A DNA stretch of 40,182 nt from Bacillota bacterium (lineage in GTDB: Bacteria; Bacillota; Clostridia; Acetivibrionales; DTU013): contig JAEYOM010000128.1 in the NCBI GenBank assembly GCA_023411715.1, forward strand, positions 1 through 40,182, written 5' to 3'. The position numbers were made by a program, and so were the translations under genes. A model generated the notes under the pieces. The model was not told where the DNA came from, ran no database searches, and saw only the letters and a list, made by a program, of their open reading frames with translations. How positions within the stretch are numbered: the first letter of the stretch is position 1; every line of letters begins with the position of its first letter. This document shows, piece by piece, positions 15,381-23,775 of this stretch.

Positions 15381-16805
15381 ATGAAAAAAGTTAAGATAGC
15401 ATCAATAATTTCTCTGGCAGGTTCAGCAGCGGCATTCATCTCCATGCTTTTTCCTTTTGTGCTGGTCCCTGGATATTCTTCCTTAAGTGGAATACAGCTT
15501 ATAACCAATTTATATCGATCTGTTTCATTAAAAACAGAGGATTCGTCCCTCGAAGGAATTTACATGTTTTTCAGGAGCAGCTCTGTTTTTCTGCTAGTAT
15601 CATTAATATTATTTGCAGTCTCTGCCGTACTTGTGGCAATTTATTTATCCAAAAAGAATAAAAAAATATTTGATTTCTCAGTGGTTTCTACAATCATTGC
15701 TTTTGTTTTCTATGCCATACAGCTTTCAAGTAATAATCTTCTCATTTCCGATTTCTTCGGCATCCTTACCTCTGCCTTTGAAAACTCGGACAAAACACTG
15801 TCCTATTGCGTCCCGGACATAAACAGTGATTCATTGGGCATCGGCGCTAAAATGCTTGCAGTATTCGGCGCACTTGCCGTTATTTCGATTGTAATATCAA
15901 GGCTCTTTGCATATAACGAAAAAATCAAAATGTCACAGATTCAGACACCCTTAAGCTTGGCGTTCAAGCAGTTTGCCCGCAACAAGCTCGCGCTTTTAGG
16001 CCTGAGTGTGCTTGGATTTCTTTTCCTTTTCTGCTTCTATGGTCCTGTTTTTTCTTCAAACGCATTACTTGCTACAAATGTTGGAATTGCTCAGGAACCT
16101 CCGTCATGGCAATATATTTTCGGTACCGACGATTGTGGACGGGACATTTTTTCGCGTATTATGTACGGCGGGCGAATATCACTGGAAGTCGGATTTGTAG
16201 TGGTTTTCGTCGAAATAATTATAGGTACGGTCGTTGGCGGTATAGCCGGTTACTATGGCAAATTTGTGGATAACATTCTAATGAGAGTGGTTGATATTTT
16301 TCTTAGCCTCCCCATGCTTCCTGTAATAATTATTCTTGGCGCGGTAATGATGGACCTTCAGATCCCGCCTGAGAAAAGAATCTACTACGTAATGGTTGTT
16401 TTGGGTATTTTCTTCTGGCCGGGGCTTGCAAGGCTTGTCCGGGGCCAGATACTTACACTTCGCGAGCAGGAATTCATGGTTGCTGCAAATGCCCTTGGCT
16501 TGAGGGACAGGACGAAAATATTCGGGCATCTTGTTCCGAATGCCTTTCCGAATGTCATTGTTACGGCAACTCTTGATATCGGGGGCGTCATACTTTATGA
16601 GTCCGTACTCTCCTTCCTGGGATTGGGTGTCGCTATACCATTTCCGTCATGGGGCAATATCATTAATGCGGTAAATAACCCTGAAAATTATTCCAGACCG
16701 TGGCTATGGATCCCGGCTGGCATAATGATATTGATTACAGTTTTGTCGATCAACCTTGTGGGCGATGGTTTGCGTGACGCAAATGATCCCAAAATGAAAA
16801 GATAA
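15381..16805 (+). CDS. dppC: Peptide ABC transporter permease, DppC/OppC type, with N-terminal membrane extension
   Basis: This 474-residue permease is much longer than the usual 280-310 residues. The family core begins near residue 188 with TPLSLAFKQFARNKLALLGL. It carries FGTDDCGRDIFSRIMYGGRI, the EAA loop (ANALGLRDRTKIFGHLVPNA) and the ending LNLVGDGLRDANDP-like INLVGDGLRDANDPK. The first 185 residues form a separate region with four predicted helices (about 7-29, 66-88, 98-116 and 154-174) and an external loop with one cysteine. I do not recognise that region. No frameshift or internal ribosome binding site near the core start is evident, so the fusion looks genuine. It is followed by the first ATPase gene after 12 bases. 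Confidence 0.9.
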   Translation: MKKVKIASIISLAGSAAAFISMLFPFVLVPGYSSLSGIQLITNLYRSVSLKTEDSSLEGIYMFFRSSSVFLLVSLILFAVSAVLVAIYLSKKNKKIFDFSVVSTIIAFVFYAIQLSSNNLLISDFFGILTSAFENSDKTLSYCVPDINSDSLGIGAKMLAVFGALAVISIVISRLFAYNEKIKMSQIQTPLSLAFKQFARNKLALLGLSVLGFLFLFCFYGPVFSSNALLATNVGIAQEPPSWQYIFGTDDCGRDIFSRIMYGGRISLEVGFVVVFVEIIIGTVVGGIAGYYGKFVDNILMRVVDIFLSLPMLPVIIILGAVMMDLQIPPEKRIYYVMVVLGIFFWPGLARLVRGQILTLREQEFMVAANALGLRDRTKIFGHLVPNAFPNVIVTATLDIGGVILYESVLSFLGLGVAIPFPSWGNIINAVNNPENYSRPWLWIPAGIMILITVLSINLVGDGLRDANDPKMKR

Positions 16806-16817
16806 GGGGAGTTGTCA

Positions 16818-17801
16818 ATGCCTGAAAAGTTATTGAGCGTTAAGGATCTGAAAATATATTTCGATACCGACATGGGTATTGTTAAGGCTGTAGATGGTAT
16901 TTCTTTCGACGTTGAACAGGGTGAAACGCTTGGTCTGGTGGGCGAATCAGGGTGCGGAAAGAGCGTGACTTCGCTTTCATTGATGAAGCTTTTGCCTGTG
17001 AACGGAAGAATTGCCGGGGGACAGATCATATTTAAAGGAGAGGATATTACCCAATATGATAAAAAGAAAATGAGCGGCATCGATGGAAAAGATATAACGA
17101 TGGTTTTCCAGGAGCCTATGACTTCCCTGAATCCGGTGCTTAAAATCGGGGATCAGATCATGGAGACTATTCTGCTTCATGAAAATGTTTCGAAGCGTGA
17201 GGCAAAAGAAAAGACTTCTCATTTGATCGATGTCGTGGGAATTTCAAGAGCCGATCAGATATTTAAATCATACCCTCATGAATTATCCGGCGGTATGCGT
17301 CAAAGGATCATGATAGCAATGGCTCTTGCTTGCAACCCATCTCTTTTGATAGCTGACGAGCCAACCACCGCACTTGATGTGACCATTCAGGCTCAAATAT
17401 TAGACCTTATACGTAAAATGAAATCGGAATTCAAGATGTCGATAGTGCTGATCACTCATGATCTGGGAATAATCGCTGAAATGGCCGACCATGTGGCTGT
17501 AATGTATGCGGGAAAAATTGTTGAAAATGCTCCGGTCAGGGACATTTTCTCAAATCCGATGCACCCGTATACCCGTGGCTTGCTTAAAGCCAAGCCGTCA
17601 ATAGACAGGCTTTCGGACAGATTATATTCCATTCCGGGACAGGTCCCGCTTTTGATCAACAAACCTGAGAGATGCCATTTTTGTGACCGCTGCCCGGAAT
17701 GTACGGACAGTTGTATGAAAGGTTATCCTGAAAATATCGATAATGGCGAAGGACATCTGGTTTCCTGTACTCTTTATTCCCGTAAGGAGATTTATGTATG
17801 A
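16818..17801 (+). CDS. dppD: Peptide ABC transporter ATP-binding protein, DppD/OppD type
   Basis: This 327-residue ATPase powers the transporter. Walker A GESGCGKS lies at residues 42-49, the signature LSGGMRQR in the middle, and Walker B LLIADEPTTALD before the H-loop ITHDLG. The C-terminal oligopeptide/dipeptide extension includes HPYTRGLLKAKPS and a cysteine-rich CHFCDRCPECTDSC, typical of subunits that bind a [4Fe-4S] cluster. ATG 16818 follows AAGGGGAG by six bases. Its stop overlaps the next start by four bases (ATGA). Confidence 0.93.
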   Translation: MPEKLLSVKDLKIYFDTDMGIVKAVDGISFDVEQGETLGLVGESGCGKSVTSLSLMKLLPVNGRIAGGQIIFKGEDITQYDKKKMSGIDGKDITMVFQEPMTSLNPVLKIGDQIMETILLHENVSKREAKEKTSHLIDVVGISRADQIFKSYPHELSGGMRQRIMIAMALACNPSLLIADEPTTALDVTIQAQILDLIRKMKSEFKMSIVLITHDLGIIAEMADHVAVMYAGKIVENAPVRDIFSNPMHPYTRGLLKAKPSIDRLSDRLYSIPGQVPLLINKPERCHFCDRCPECTDSCMKGYPENIDNGEGHLVSCTLYSRKEIYV

Positions 17802-18781
17802 ACGAAAAATTACTGAAAGTGGAACACTTAAAAAAGTATTTCCCGATTAAAGGTGGAATCTTACAGCGCACCATTGCTAACGTCAAAGCTGTCGAGGATG
17901 TTTCATTCGAGCTTGACAAGGCTGAGACTTATTCGCTTGTAGGCGAGTCAGGCTGTGGGAAAAGCACGGTCGGGAGGACTATACTCCGCCTTTACGAAAA
18001 AACCGGAGGCAATGTATTTCTTGAGGGAAAGGACTTGTTTACGCTTGGCCGAAGCGAACTCAGAAAGCAGCGCCGCGACATGCAGATAGTTTTTCAGGAT
18101 CCGTACAGTTCATTAAATTCAAGAATGACTGTCGGCGCAATAATTGGAGAAGCGCTTCTGGAGCATGGTTTATGCACTCACAAGGAGCAGCGGGCAAGAG
18201 TACTCGAAATCATGAATTCCTGCGGTCTTCTACCCGAGCATATAGACCGTTATCCACATGAGTTTTCAGGCGGCCAGCGGCAACGCATCGGAATCGCCCG
18301 TGCTTTGGCACTGAGACCGAAGTTTATCGTTTGTGACGAGCCTGTTTCTGCTCTTGACGTATCCATTCAGTCACAAATAATCAATCTGCTCTGTGACCTG
18401 CAGGAGAAATATCATTTTTCGTATTTGTTCATTTCCCATGACCTGAGTGTCGTACGTCACATATCGGCACGCGTAGGAGTCATGTATCTGGGGTCGATCA
18501 TTGAAACGGGAAACAAGGAAAATTTATATGCCAATCCGGCTCACCCGTACACCAGAGCTCTGATTTCCGCTGTTCCAGTTGCAGATCCGTTTACCAAACG
18601 TACGAGGATCATTTTGCCCGGAGATATTCCAAACCCTACAAACCCTCCTCCAGGCTGCACATTCCATACTCGGTGCCCTGAATGTAAGGAAATATGCAGG
18701 ACTGAAAAACCGCCGACTGTTAATTTGGGCAATGGGCATATCGTTTCTTGCCACTTTGTAAAAGGGGAACAGGCTGGTTAA
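17798..18781 (+). CDS. dppF: Peptide ABC transporter ATP-binding protein, DppF/OppF type
   Basis: This 327-residue ATPase is the second nucleotide-binding subunit. Walker A GESGCGKS (residues 49-56), FQDPYSSLNSRMTVG, the signature FSGGQRQRIGIARAL, Walker B FIVCDEPVSALDVS and the H-loop FISHDLSVV are all intact. The C-terminus carries HPYTRALISAVP and the cysteines of CTFHTRCPECKEIC. It overlaps dppD by ATGA. It is the last gene of the operon; the DNA after it is a regulator pseudogene and I see no strong terminator. Confidence 0.93.
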   Translation: MNEKLLKVEHLKKYFPIKGGILQRTIANVKAVEDVSFELDKAETYSLVGESGCGKSTVGRTILRLYEKTGGNVFLEGKDLFTLGRSELRKQRRDMQIVFQDPYSSLNSRMTVGAIIGEALLEHGLCTHKEQRARVLEIMNSCGLLPEHIDRYPHEFSGGQRQRIGIARALALRPKFIVCDEPVSALDVSIQSQIINLLCDLQEKYHFSYLFISHDLSVVRHISARVGVMYLGSIIETGNKENLYANPAHPYTRALISAVPVADPFTKRTRIILPGDIPNPTNPPPGCTFHTRCPECKEICRTEKPPTVNLGNGHIVSCHFVKGEQAG

Positions 18782-18803
18782 GAGAAAATACTGCAAAAAA
18801 CAT

Positions 18804-19128
18804 TTGTTTCTCCGTTCTATTTTCAAAAAGGATTTGCAATGCTTTGATGGGTTTACGGTCGGAGAGTACATAAGACAACGCAGGCTTACCCTTGCCGGCT
18901 ATGAGCTTGTGCCGACAGTTTTGGACAGAGCAGCATTATCAAACAGGAATGGAAATTTATATGCGGAATGTACGGAGTATGCGTAGATGAACGCATGGAA
19001 ATAGATGGGTTGAATATTTGATTGCGGACAACTATAATATTGTAAGGATTATGAAAATCGCAGCAGGTTACAATATTGAAATGTACACCAATCCGGCTGA
19101 TTATCCGCAAGGTAATCAGGAGATATAA
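18804..19128 (+). pseudogene. Decayed AraC-family regulator with effector-binding C-terminus
   Basis: Three fragments of one protein remain in order but in different frames. First comes CFDGFTVGEYIRQRRLTLAG (ending YEL), the second helix-turn-helix region of AraC proteins. Then ICGMYGVCVDERMEIDG appears in another frame. Finally EYLIADNYN runs into IAAGYNIEMYTNPADYPQGN, the end of the GyrI-like effector-binding domain, with about 40 residues missing between the two parts. The fragments end at TAA 19126-19128. The first half of the HTH is absent. Neighbour dppF ends at 18781, so decay does not touch the transporter. Recognition of the fragments rests on family knowledge of AraC-GyrI proteins. 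Confidence 0.8.
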
Positions 19129-19170
19129 AGCAAAGAGATAATTTATAATATTTGGGAGAGATGAGTCAAT

Positions 19171-19611
19171 ATGTATATTAGCAAAGAAACGGTAGAACAA
19201 ACAGAGAAACGATTATTAAGAGTTCTTTCAAAAGCCGAGCTTAAGATTCTTGATGGCTCGTATACATTTGAAGAATTCCCCATAAATGAGTTAAAATACA
19301 GAGTGAAAGATACGGCTTTAGCCTTTGTTCGAGATGAAGAAGTTTGGAGTCAATTAATACCATCTGAAGATATGACAAAAGAATTATTTAAAGTTGTTAG
19401 TTTCCACTTCGCGGCAGATCTTGATAACAGCGGATTTGTTGGCTGGTTAGCAACATATCTGAAACAAAAGCTAGGGACAGGTGTGTTTGTGATATGTGGT
19501 CAAAATAGTAGTAGAGGAGGTATATTTGATTATTGGGGATGTCCGTATTCAATTGGAGAATCCTTCATTCAAGAGATAATTTTATTAATTGGAAAAGGAA
19601 AGAATTTATGA
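19171..19611 (+). CDS. Hypothetical protein, 146 residues
   Basis: I do not recognise this protein with confidence. It is soluble, with no signal peptide or membrane segment. A helical N-terminus (ETVEQTEKRLLRVLSKAEL) is followed by LDGSYTFEEFPINEL, an acidic middle and a glycine-rich C-terminal part, GVFVICGQNSSRGGIFDYWG. It may belong to one of the uncharacterised DUF families found singly in Firmicutes. GGGAGAG lies upstream of the ATG. It sits between the AraC pseudogene and the phosphate genes and has its own terminator, so it is probably an independent unit and its DNA is more AT-rich than the neighbours. Confidence 0.65.
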   Translation: MYISKETVEQTEKRLLRVLSKAELKILDGSYTFEEFPINELKYRVKDTALAFVRDEEVWSQLIPSEDMTKELFKVVSFHFAADLDNSGFVGWLATYLKQKLGTGVFVICGQNSSRGGIFDYWGCPYSIGESFIQEIILLIGKGKNL

Positions 19612-19645
19612 ACTAATTCAAATAACATAGATTTAAAAGACTATT

Positions 19646-19678
19646 ATAAACTCTTGCAAAGCAGGGGTTTATTTTTTT
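19646..19678 (+). terminator. Terminator after the 146-residue hypothetical gene
   Basis: ATAAACTC pairs with GGGTTTAT (one G-T), and seven T residues follow. It lies about 35 bases past the stop. Confidence 0.7.
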
Positions 19679-19802
19679 AGATTCGGCAAAATGTACAAAA
19701 ATTCCACATAAATTATAGTGAGAATCATCAAATTTTATTTTCTATTTTACATGGCTTCTATTGTGCGTTTTTCTAAAAAATGATATGCTGAATTCGTTCG
19801 GG

Positions 19803-19830
19803 TTAACATCGGATTAACCTCGAATTAATG
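19803..19830 (+). promoter_or_regulatory. Pho box: three in-phase TTAACA-type repeats before pit
   Basis: TTAACA (19803), TTAACC (19814) and TTAATG (19825) are direct repeats spaced by exactly five bases each, an 11-base period. That is the layout of PhoP boxes in Firmicutes. A weak fourth element, TTGCAG, sits in phase at 19836. The pit gene starts at 19873. Confidence 0.75.
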
Positions 19831-19872
19831 CTTTATTGCAGTTCATTAAATCTTATAGAAAGTTGATGAACC

Positions 19873-20925
19873 ATGACTGTATCTCTTACTGATTTTATTA
19901 GTCAGTTTTTTTCAAACCCGGCGTTATTGATAACGACGTTACTCACATTGGCAGTTATACTGGTAAATGGCTGGACTGATGCCCCAAATGCAATAGCCAC
20001 TTGTGTTTCAACGCGCTCGATGAGACCGAAGCCAGCTATAATGATGGCGGCTGTATTTAACTTCCTGGGCGTTTTAGTTATGACGACAGTTAACGCAGAG
20101 GTAGCAAAGACCATATATAATATGGTGGATTTCAGGGGCGATTCTCATGAAGCCCTCATTACGCTTTGTGCGGCTCTCTTTGCCATTGTGTTGTGGTCGA
20201 CCATTGCCTGGTGGTTTGGTATACCTACCAGTGAAGGCCATGCGTTGATAGCCGGTGTATCGGGCGCTGCAATAGCTTTGCAGAGAGGGATCGGAGGGAT
20301 CAATTTCGGCGAGTGGAGCAAGGTGCTGTATGGTCTTGTACTGTCACTGGTCATCGGGTTTGTTTTTGGTTGGGCCGTTGTTAAATTAGTCGAGATCATT
20401 TTCAAAAGGGTGAACAGAAGAAAGACATATTCGACTTTTAAATATGCTCAGATCGCGGGTGCTGCAGGGATGGCGTTCATGCATGGAGCACAGGACGGAC
20501 AGAAATTCATGGGCGTTTTCATGCTGGGAGTATTCCTTGCGAATGGGCAATCCCAGACGTCCAATTTTGTAATACCGATATGGCTGATAATACTCTGTTC
20601 TGCTGTTATGGCTTTAGGTACTTCCATCGGAGGAATGCGCATAATAAAATCGGTGGGGATGGACATGGTAAAGCTGCAGACATACCAGGGATTTTCCGCC
20701 GACGTGACCGGCGTCATCTGTCTGTTCCTGGGGTCCGTCTTTGGTTTGCCGGTAAGTACGACACATACCAAGACAACTGCAATAATGGGCGTCGGGGCGG
20801 CTAAAAGGATATCATCGGTGAATTGGGGTGTTGTAAAGGACATGCTGGTAGCATGGTTTCTGACTTTCCCAGGGTGCGGACTGATAGGCTTTCTGATGGC
20901 GTTCCTGTTTATGAGAATATTCTAA
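19873..20925 (+). CDS. pit: Low-affinity inorganic phosphate transporter, Pit family
   Basis: This 350-residue membrane protein moves phosphate, usually with a proton or as a metal-phosphate complex. Both repeated family signatures are present: WTDAPNAIATCVSTRSMRP near residue 36 (replacing the common GANDxANA form) and GLPVSTTHTKTTAIMGVGAA near residue 293. TSEGHALIAG in the first half and FMHGAQDGQKFMG in the second are also typical. About ten membrane helices are expected. A Pho box lies 43-70 bases upstream, and the DUF47/PhoU-like partner follows after about 37 bases, which suggests control by phosphate starvation. Confidence 0.92.
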   Translation: MTVSLTDFISQFFSNPALLITTLLTLAVILVNGWTDAPNAIATCVSTRSMRPKPAIMMAAVFNFLGVLVMTTVNAEVAKTIYNMVDFRGDSHEALITLCAALFAIVLWSTIAWWFGIPTSEGHALIAGVSGAAIALQRGIGGINFGEWSKVLYGLVLSLVIGFVFGWAVVKLVEIIFKRVNRRKTYSTFKYAQIAGAAGMAFMHGAQDGQKFMGVFMLGVFLANGQSQTSNFVIPIWLIILCSAVMALGTSIGGMRIIKSVGMDMVKLQTYQGFSADVTGVICLFLGSVFGLPVSTTHTKTTAIMGVGAAKRISSVNWGVVKDMLVAWFLTFPGCGLIGFLMAFLFMRIF

Positions 20926-20962
20926 TGCCAAAAAAATATAATGAATGAGAAAGGATAAAACT

Positions 20963-21586
20963 ATGGCACGTAAAAAAGATGAAAATTATTTTAATACATT
21001 TGTGGAACTGGCGGGGTATTCCTGTAAAGCAGCTGCATTACTGAATGAAATTGTTAATCATTACGATGCGGCTAAGCTCCCTGAAAAGATGAAAGAAATG
21101 CACACGATAGAGCATGACGGGGATGAAGCCAGGCACATGATGATAAAGAAGCTGGCCAGAGAGTTCATAACTCCAATAGAGCGCGAAGATATAATGGCAA
21201 TGGCTAATTATATAGATACAGTGACGGATACGATCGAGGACGTCGTAATGCGTATGTATATGTACAACATACAGTCGGTTTCAGAGTATGCAATAAAGAT
21301 GACCGAAGTCATAGTAAAATGCTGCGACTCCTTAAAGGTCGCGCTGGATGAGTTCCACAACTTCCGCAAATCCCAGAAGCTGCACAATCTTATCGTAGAG
21401 ATAAACCGTCTCGAAGAAGTAGGGGACGATCTTTATATGAAAGCTACAAGGGATCTTTACGTGAACAGTCCTGACTACAAGGATCTTTCGGCCTGGGATA
21501 CTACTTTCCATTACCTGGAGAAATGCTGTGACTCTTGTGAAGACGTTGCCAATGTTATTGAGAATGTCATTATGAAGAATTCGTAA
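20963..21586 (+). CDS. DUF47 / PhoU-like protein paired with Pit
   Basis: This 207-residue, all-helical cytoplasmic protein belongs to the DUF47 (Pit accessory) family related to PhoU. Repeated metal-binding-like segments EHDGDEARHMM and INRLEEVGDDLY, each followed by helix, and TPIEREDIMAMANYIDTVTD are the usual signature. Such proteins are found next to pit genes and are thought to regulate the transporter. ATG 20963 is chosen because AAAGGA at 20950-20955 lies seven bases upstream, in contrast to an earlier in-frame Met at 20945. The pair pit-DUF47 is likely one transcript. Confidence 0.88.
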   Translation: MARKKDENYFNTFVELAGYSCKAAALLNEIVNHYDAAKLPEKMKEMHTIEHDGDEARHMMIKKLAREFITPIEREDIMAMANYIDTVTDTIEDVVMRMYMYNIQSVSEYAIKMTEVIVKCCDSLKVALDEFHNFRKSQKLHNLIVEINRLEEVGDDLYMKATRDLYVNSPDYKDLSAWDTTFHYLEKCCDSCEDVANVIENVIMKNS

Positions 21587-21615
21587 TATTGACGATCTCA
21601 TTTGGGGGAGATGGA

Positions 21616-22695
21616 TTGGCCAGAGATATGAAAACCATTGTTTTAACAGGCGGCGGCTCTTCGGGGCATGTTACCCCGAATATCGCACTATTGCCGGCTT
21701 TGAGAAGAGCCGGTTATTTTATCCATTATATCGGTTCACAGAATGGGATGGAGAAGCAGCTGATAGAAAGGGAGGGTATACCTTATCATTCTATCAGTAC
21801 AGGCAAACTGCGCAGGTATTTCGACCTTAAAAATTTCTCGGACGCCTTCAGAGTAGTAGGAGGCTTCGGGCAAGCTTTTGCATTGCTTGGGAAAATAAAG
21901 CCCGATGTGGTGTTCAGCAAGGGTGGTTTCGTATCATGCCCGGTAGTATGGGCGGCATGGCTCAGAAGGATCCCCGTTGTGATACATGAATCAGATATGA
22001 CACCGGGTCTAACCAATAAACTATCCATGCCATTTGCAAAAAGCGTATGTTATACGTTTCCTGAGTCCGAAGAGCACATACCTTCTCAAAAGGGTGTCAG
22101 GACCGGTATACCAATAAGGGAAGGCCTTCTTGAAGGCAGCCGGGCAACTGGCGCAAAAATATGCGGATTCAGGACTGAAAAACCTGTAATTATGATCATA
22201 GGCGGAAGCCTGGGATCTGAAAAGATCAATAACGTGGTTCGCAGTATACTTGACAGATTACTGAAGGACTACAATGTCTGCCACATCTGCGGAAAGGGCA
22301 ATTTAAAGCCTGAACTCGAGGGAAAGTCCGGATACAGGCAGTTTGAATATATAAATGAGGAGCAACCTCATATTTACGCACTTGCCGATATAGTAATATC
22401 AAGGGCCGGAGCGACGGTACTCTTTGAACTGCTGGCCTTGAAAAAGCCAAACCTGCTTATCCCGTTATCAAAGGCCGCAAGCAGGGGAGACCAGATACTA
22501 AACGCGGCTTCATTTGAAAAGCAGGGCTTCAGTATGGTACTTCAGGAAGAAGAATTGGACGGGGGTTCCCTGGAACATTCGATAAATGAATTAAGATCTT
22601 CCGGAAGCAGATATACGGAAGCTATGAAAGCAAACAGGGAAGACGGCGGTGTGTCTGCCGTCATTAAAGTTTTGGAGAAAGCTTGGACAAAATAA
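21616..22695 (+). CDS. murG: MurG-like UDP-N-acetylglucosamine glycosyltransferase
   Basis: This 359-residue GT28-family enzyme adds GlcNAc to lipid I to make lipid II on the cytoplasmic face of the membrane. Motifs are LTGGGSSGHVTPN at the N-terminus, FSKGGFVSCPV, HESDMTPGLTNKL, GGSLGSEKIN, and SRAGATVLFELLALKKPNLL with SRGDQILNA. The start is uncertain. TTG 21616 has GGGGGAG five bases upstream, while ATG 21628 lies 17 bases from it; I chose TTG. It is not in a mur operon here, so it may be a second MurG-like copy or the only one. It follows the pit operon with about 30 bases between. Confidence 0.85.
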   Translation: MARDMKTIVLTGGGSSGHVTPNIALLPALRRAGYFIHYIGSQNGMEKQLIEREGIPYHSISTGKLRRYFDLKNFSDAFRVVGGFGQAFALLGKIKPDVVFSKGGFVSCPVVWAAWLRRIPVVIHESDMTPGLTNKLSMPFAKSVCYTFPESEEHIPSQKGVRTGIPIREGLLEGSRATGAKICGFRTEKPVIMIIGGSLGSEKINNVVRSILDRLLKDYNVCHICGKGNLKPELEGKSGYRQFEYINEEQPHIYALADIVISRAGATVLFELLALKKPNLLIPLSKAASRGDQILNAASFEKQGFSMVLQEEELDGGSLEHSINELRSSGSRYTEAMKANREDGGVSAVIKVLEKAWTK

Positions 22696-22715
22696 GTGAC
22701 ATTCAATAGCTTATA

Positions 22716-22955
22716 TTACTGCAGATAAATCATCTCCTGTCTGTTATCGGATAACAGGGAGTTAAATTCGTATATTATATCGTCTGCATTTCTTCTTTCT
22801 TTCTCAGAGGAAATGTATTCGATATTTTCTTTCAGGAATTTCAATTTGGTTTCCGAGTAGTTTAAAAACTCCTCGTATGTTATCCTTTGTTTACTATACA
22901 TCTCGTGTATCACTTTCAGCATTAGTACAGTGCATTCAGCTAATTCGGACAACAT
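22716..22955 (-). CDS. Hypothetical helical protein, 79 residues
   Basis: This small protein is not recognised. It is strongly helical and charged (YEEFLNYSETKLKFLKENIE, SSEKERRNADDI) with no cysteine cluster, signal peptide or membrane segment. A GAGG lies about eight bases before the ATG on the minus strand. It converges with murG. Composition and a plausible ribosome binding site favour a real gene, but no neighbour suggests a role. Confidence 0.55.
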   Translation of the reverse strand: MLSELAECTVLMLKVIHEMYSKQRITYEEFLNYSETKLKFLKENIEYISSEKERRNADDIIYEFNSLLSDNRQEMIYLQ

Positions 22956-23131
22956 ATCATTAACCTCACATATATCTTATGCACTAAAAATATCACCTTG
23001 GGAAGAAATTGTCAACTAGGTTTCAATAATTTCCCAATTTATATTTTTTATATCCTTTATATTGCCTAAATTCATTTTTATAACATCAAATACAAACTTT
23101 TGATTATAAAAATCATATTTTCAACAAATTT

Positions 23132-23161
23132 TTGTAAAATCTGTTATGGGCATAGTATAAT
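23132..23161 (+). promoter_or_regulatory. Predicted agrBD promoter
   Basis: TTGTAA at 23132-23137, 18 bases, TATAAT at 23156-23161. The agrB start is 18 bases beyond. Two 11-base direct repeats (23092 and 23124) lie upstream and overlap the -35. Confidence 0.6.
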
Positions 23162-23178
23162 TAAATCAGGTGATAACA

Positions 23179-23775
23179 ATGTTTGATAAAATCAGTAATT
23201 ATATGACAGATATGATTTACGAGACATTACCTAATGTGGATCCCGACAGGCGAGAGGTCATAGAATATGGTGTTTATATGATCGCTTCGGAAATTGTCAA
23301 AATAGGTCTAGTGATCACATTGGGCATAATTCTGGGTATATTGCCTTATGTAGTCGGCACGATAGCGGTTTGCGGGATACAAAGGACTTTTCTGGGCGGG
23401 ATCCATTCAAAAACACATCTTGGCTGCGTTATAACACAAACCTCCATAGTGTTCGGAGTCTTGACCGCTTCGTTTATTAGCAATATAAACAGACTATATA
23501 TACTTATACCAGTCGCTGTTTTTTCACTTATTACGGCTTATAAATACGCACCTGCGGATCTTCCACAGAAGCCCGTCAAGTCAAAAAGGCAGAGGAAGCA
23601 GCTGAGGATCGGAGGCTTTGTACTGCTGGCAGCTCTCTTTACAGCATCCTGCTTCGTACCGCGAGTTTGGTCGAACATAATCATTTTTTCCTGCGTTACC
23701 CAGGCGTTTTTCATGACGCCATTAGCATACAGAATAACAAATAATAAGTATGGAAGAGAGGAGACATCGGTATGA
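23179..23775 (+). CDS. agrB: AgrB-type membrane peptidase for autoinducer maturation
   Basis: This 198-residue membrane protein cuts the AgrD precursor and helps form the cyclic thiolactone signal. The catalytic pair is His76 and Cys83 in FLGGIHSKTHLGC, seven residues apart as in Staphylococcus AgrB. Five or six hydrophobic helices are visible, with a basic loop KPVKSKRQRKQLR near residue 139. AGGTGA at 23168-23173 favours ATG 23179 over the GTG at 23170. The agrD gene overlaps its end by four bases (ATGA), so the two are coupled. agrC and agrA lie convergent just to the right. Confidence 0.9.
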   Translation: MFDKISNYMTDMIYETLPNVDPDRREVIEYGVYMIASEIVKIGLVITLGIILGILPYVVGTIAVCGIQRTFLGGIHSKTHLGCVITQTSIVFGVLTASFISNINRLYILIPVAVFSLITAYKYAPADLPQKPVKSKRQRKQLRIGGFVLLAALFTASCFVPRVWSNIIIFSCVTQAFFMTPLAYRITNNKYGREETSV

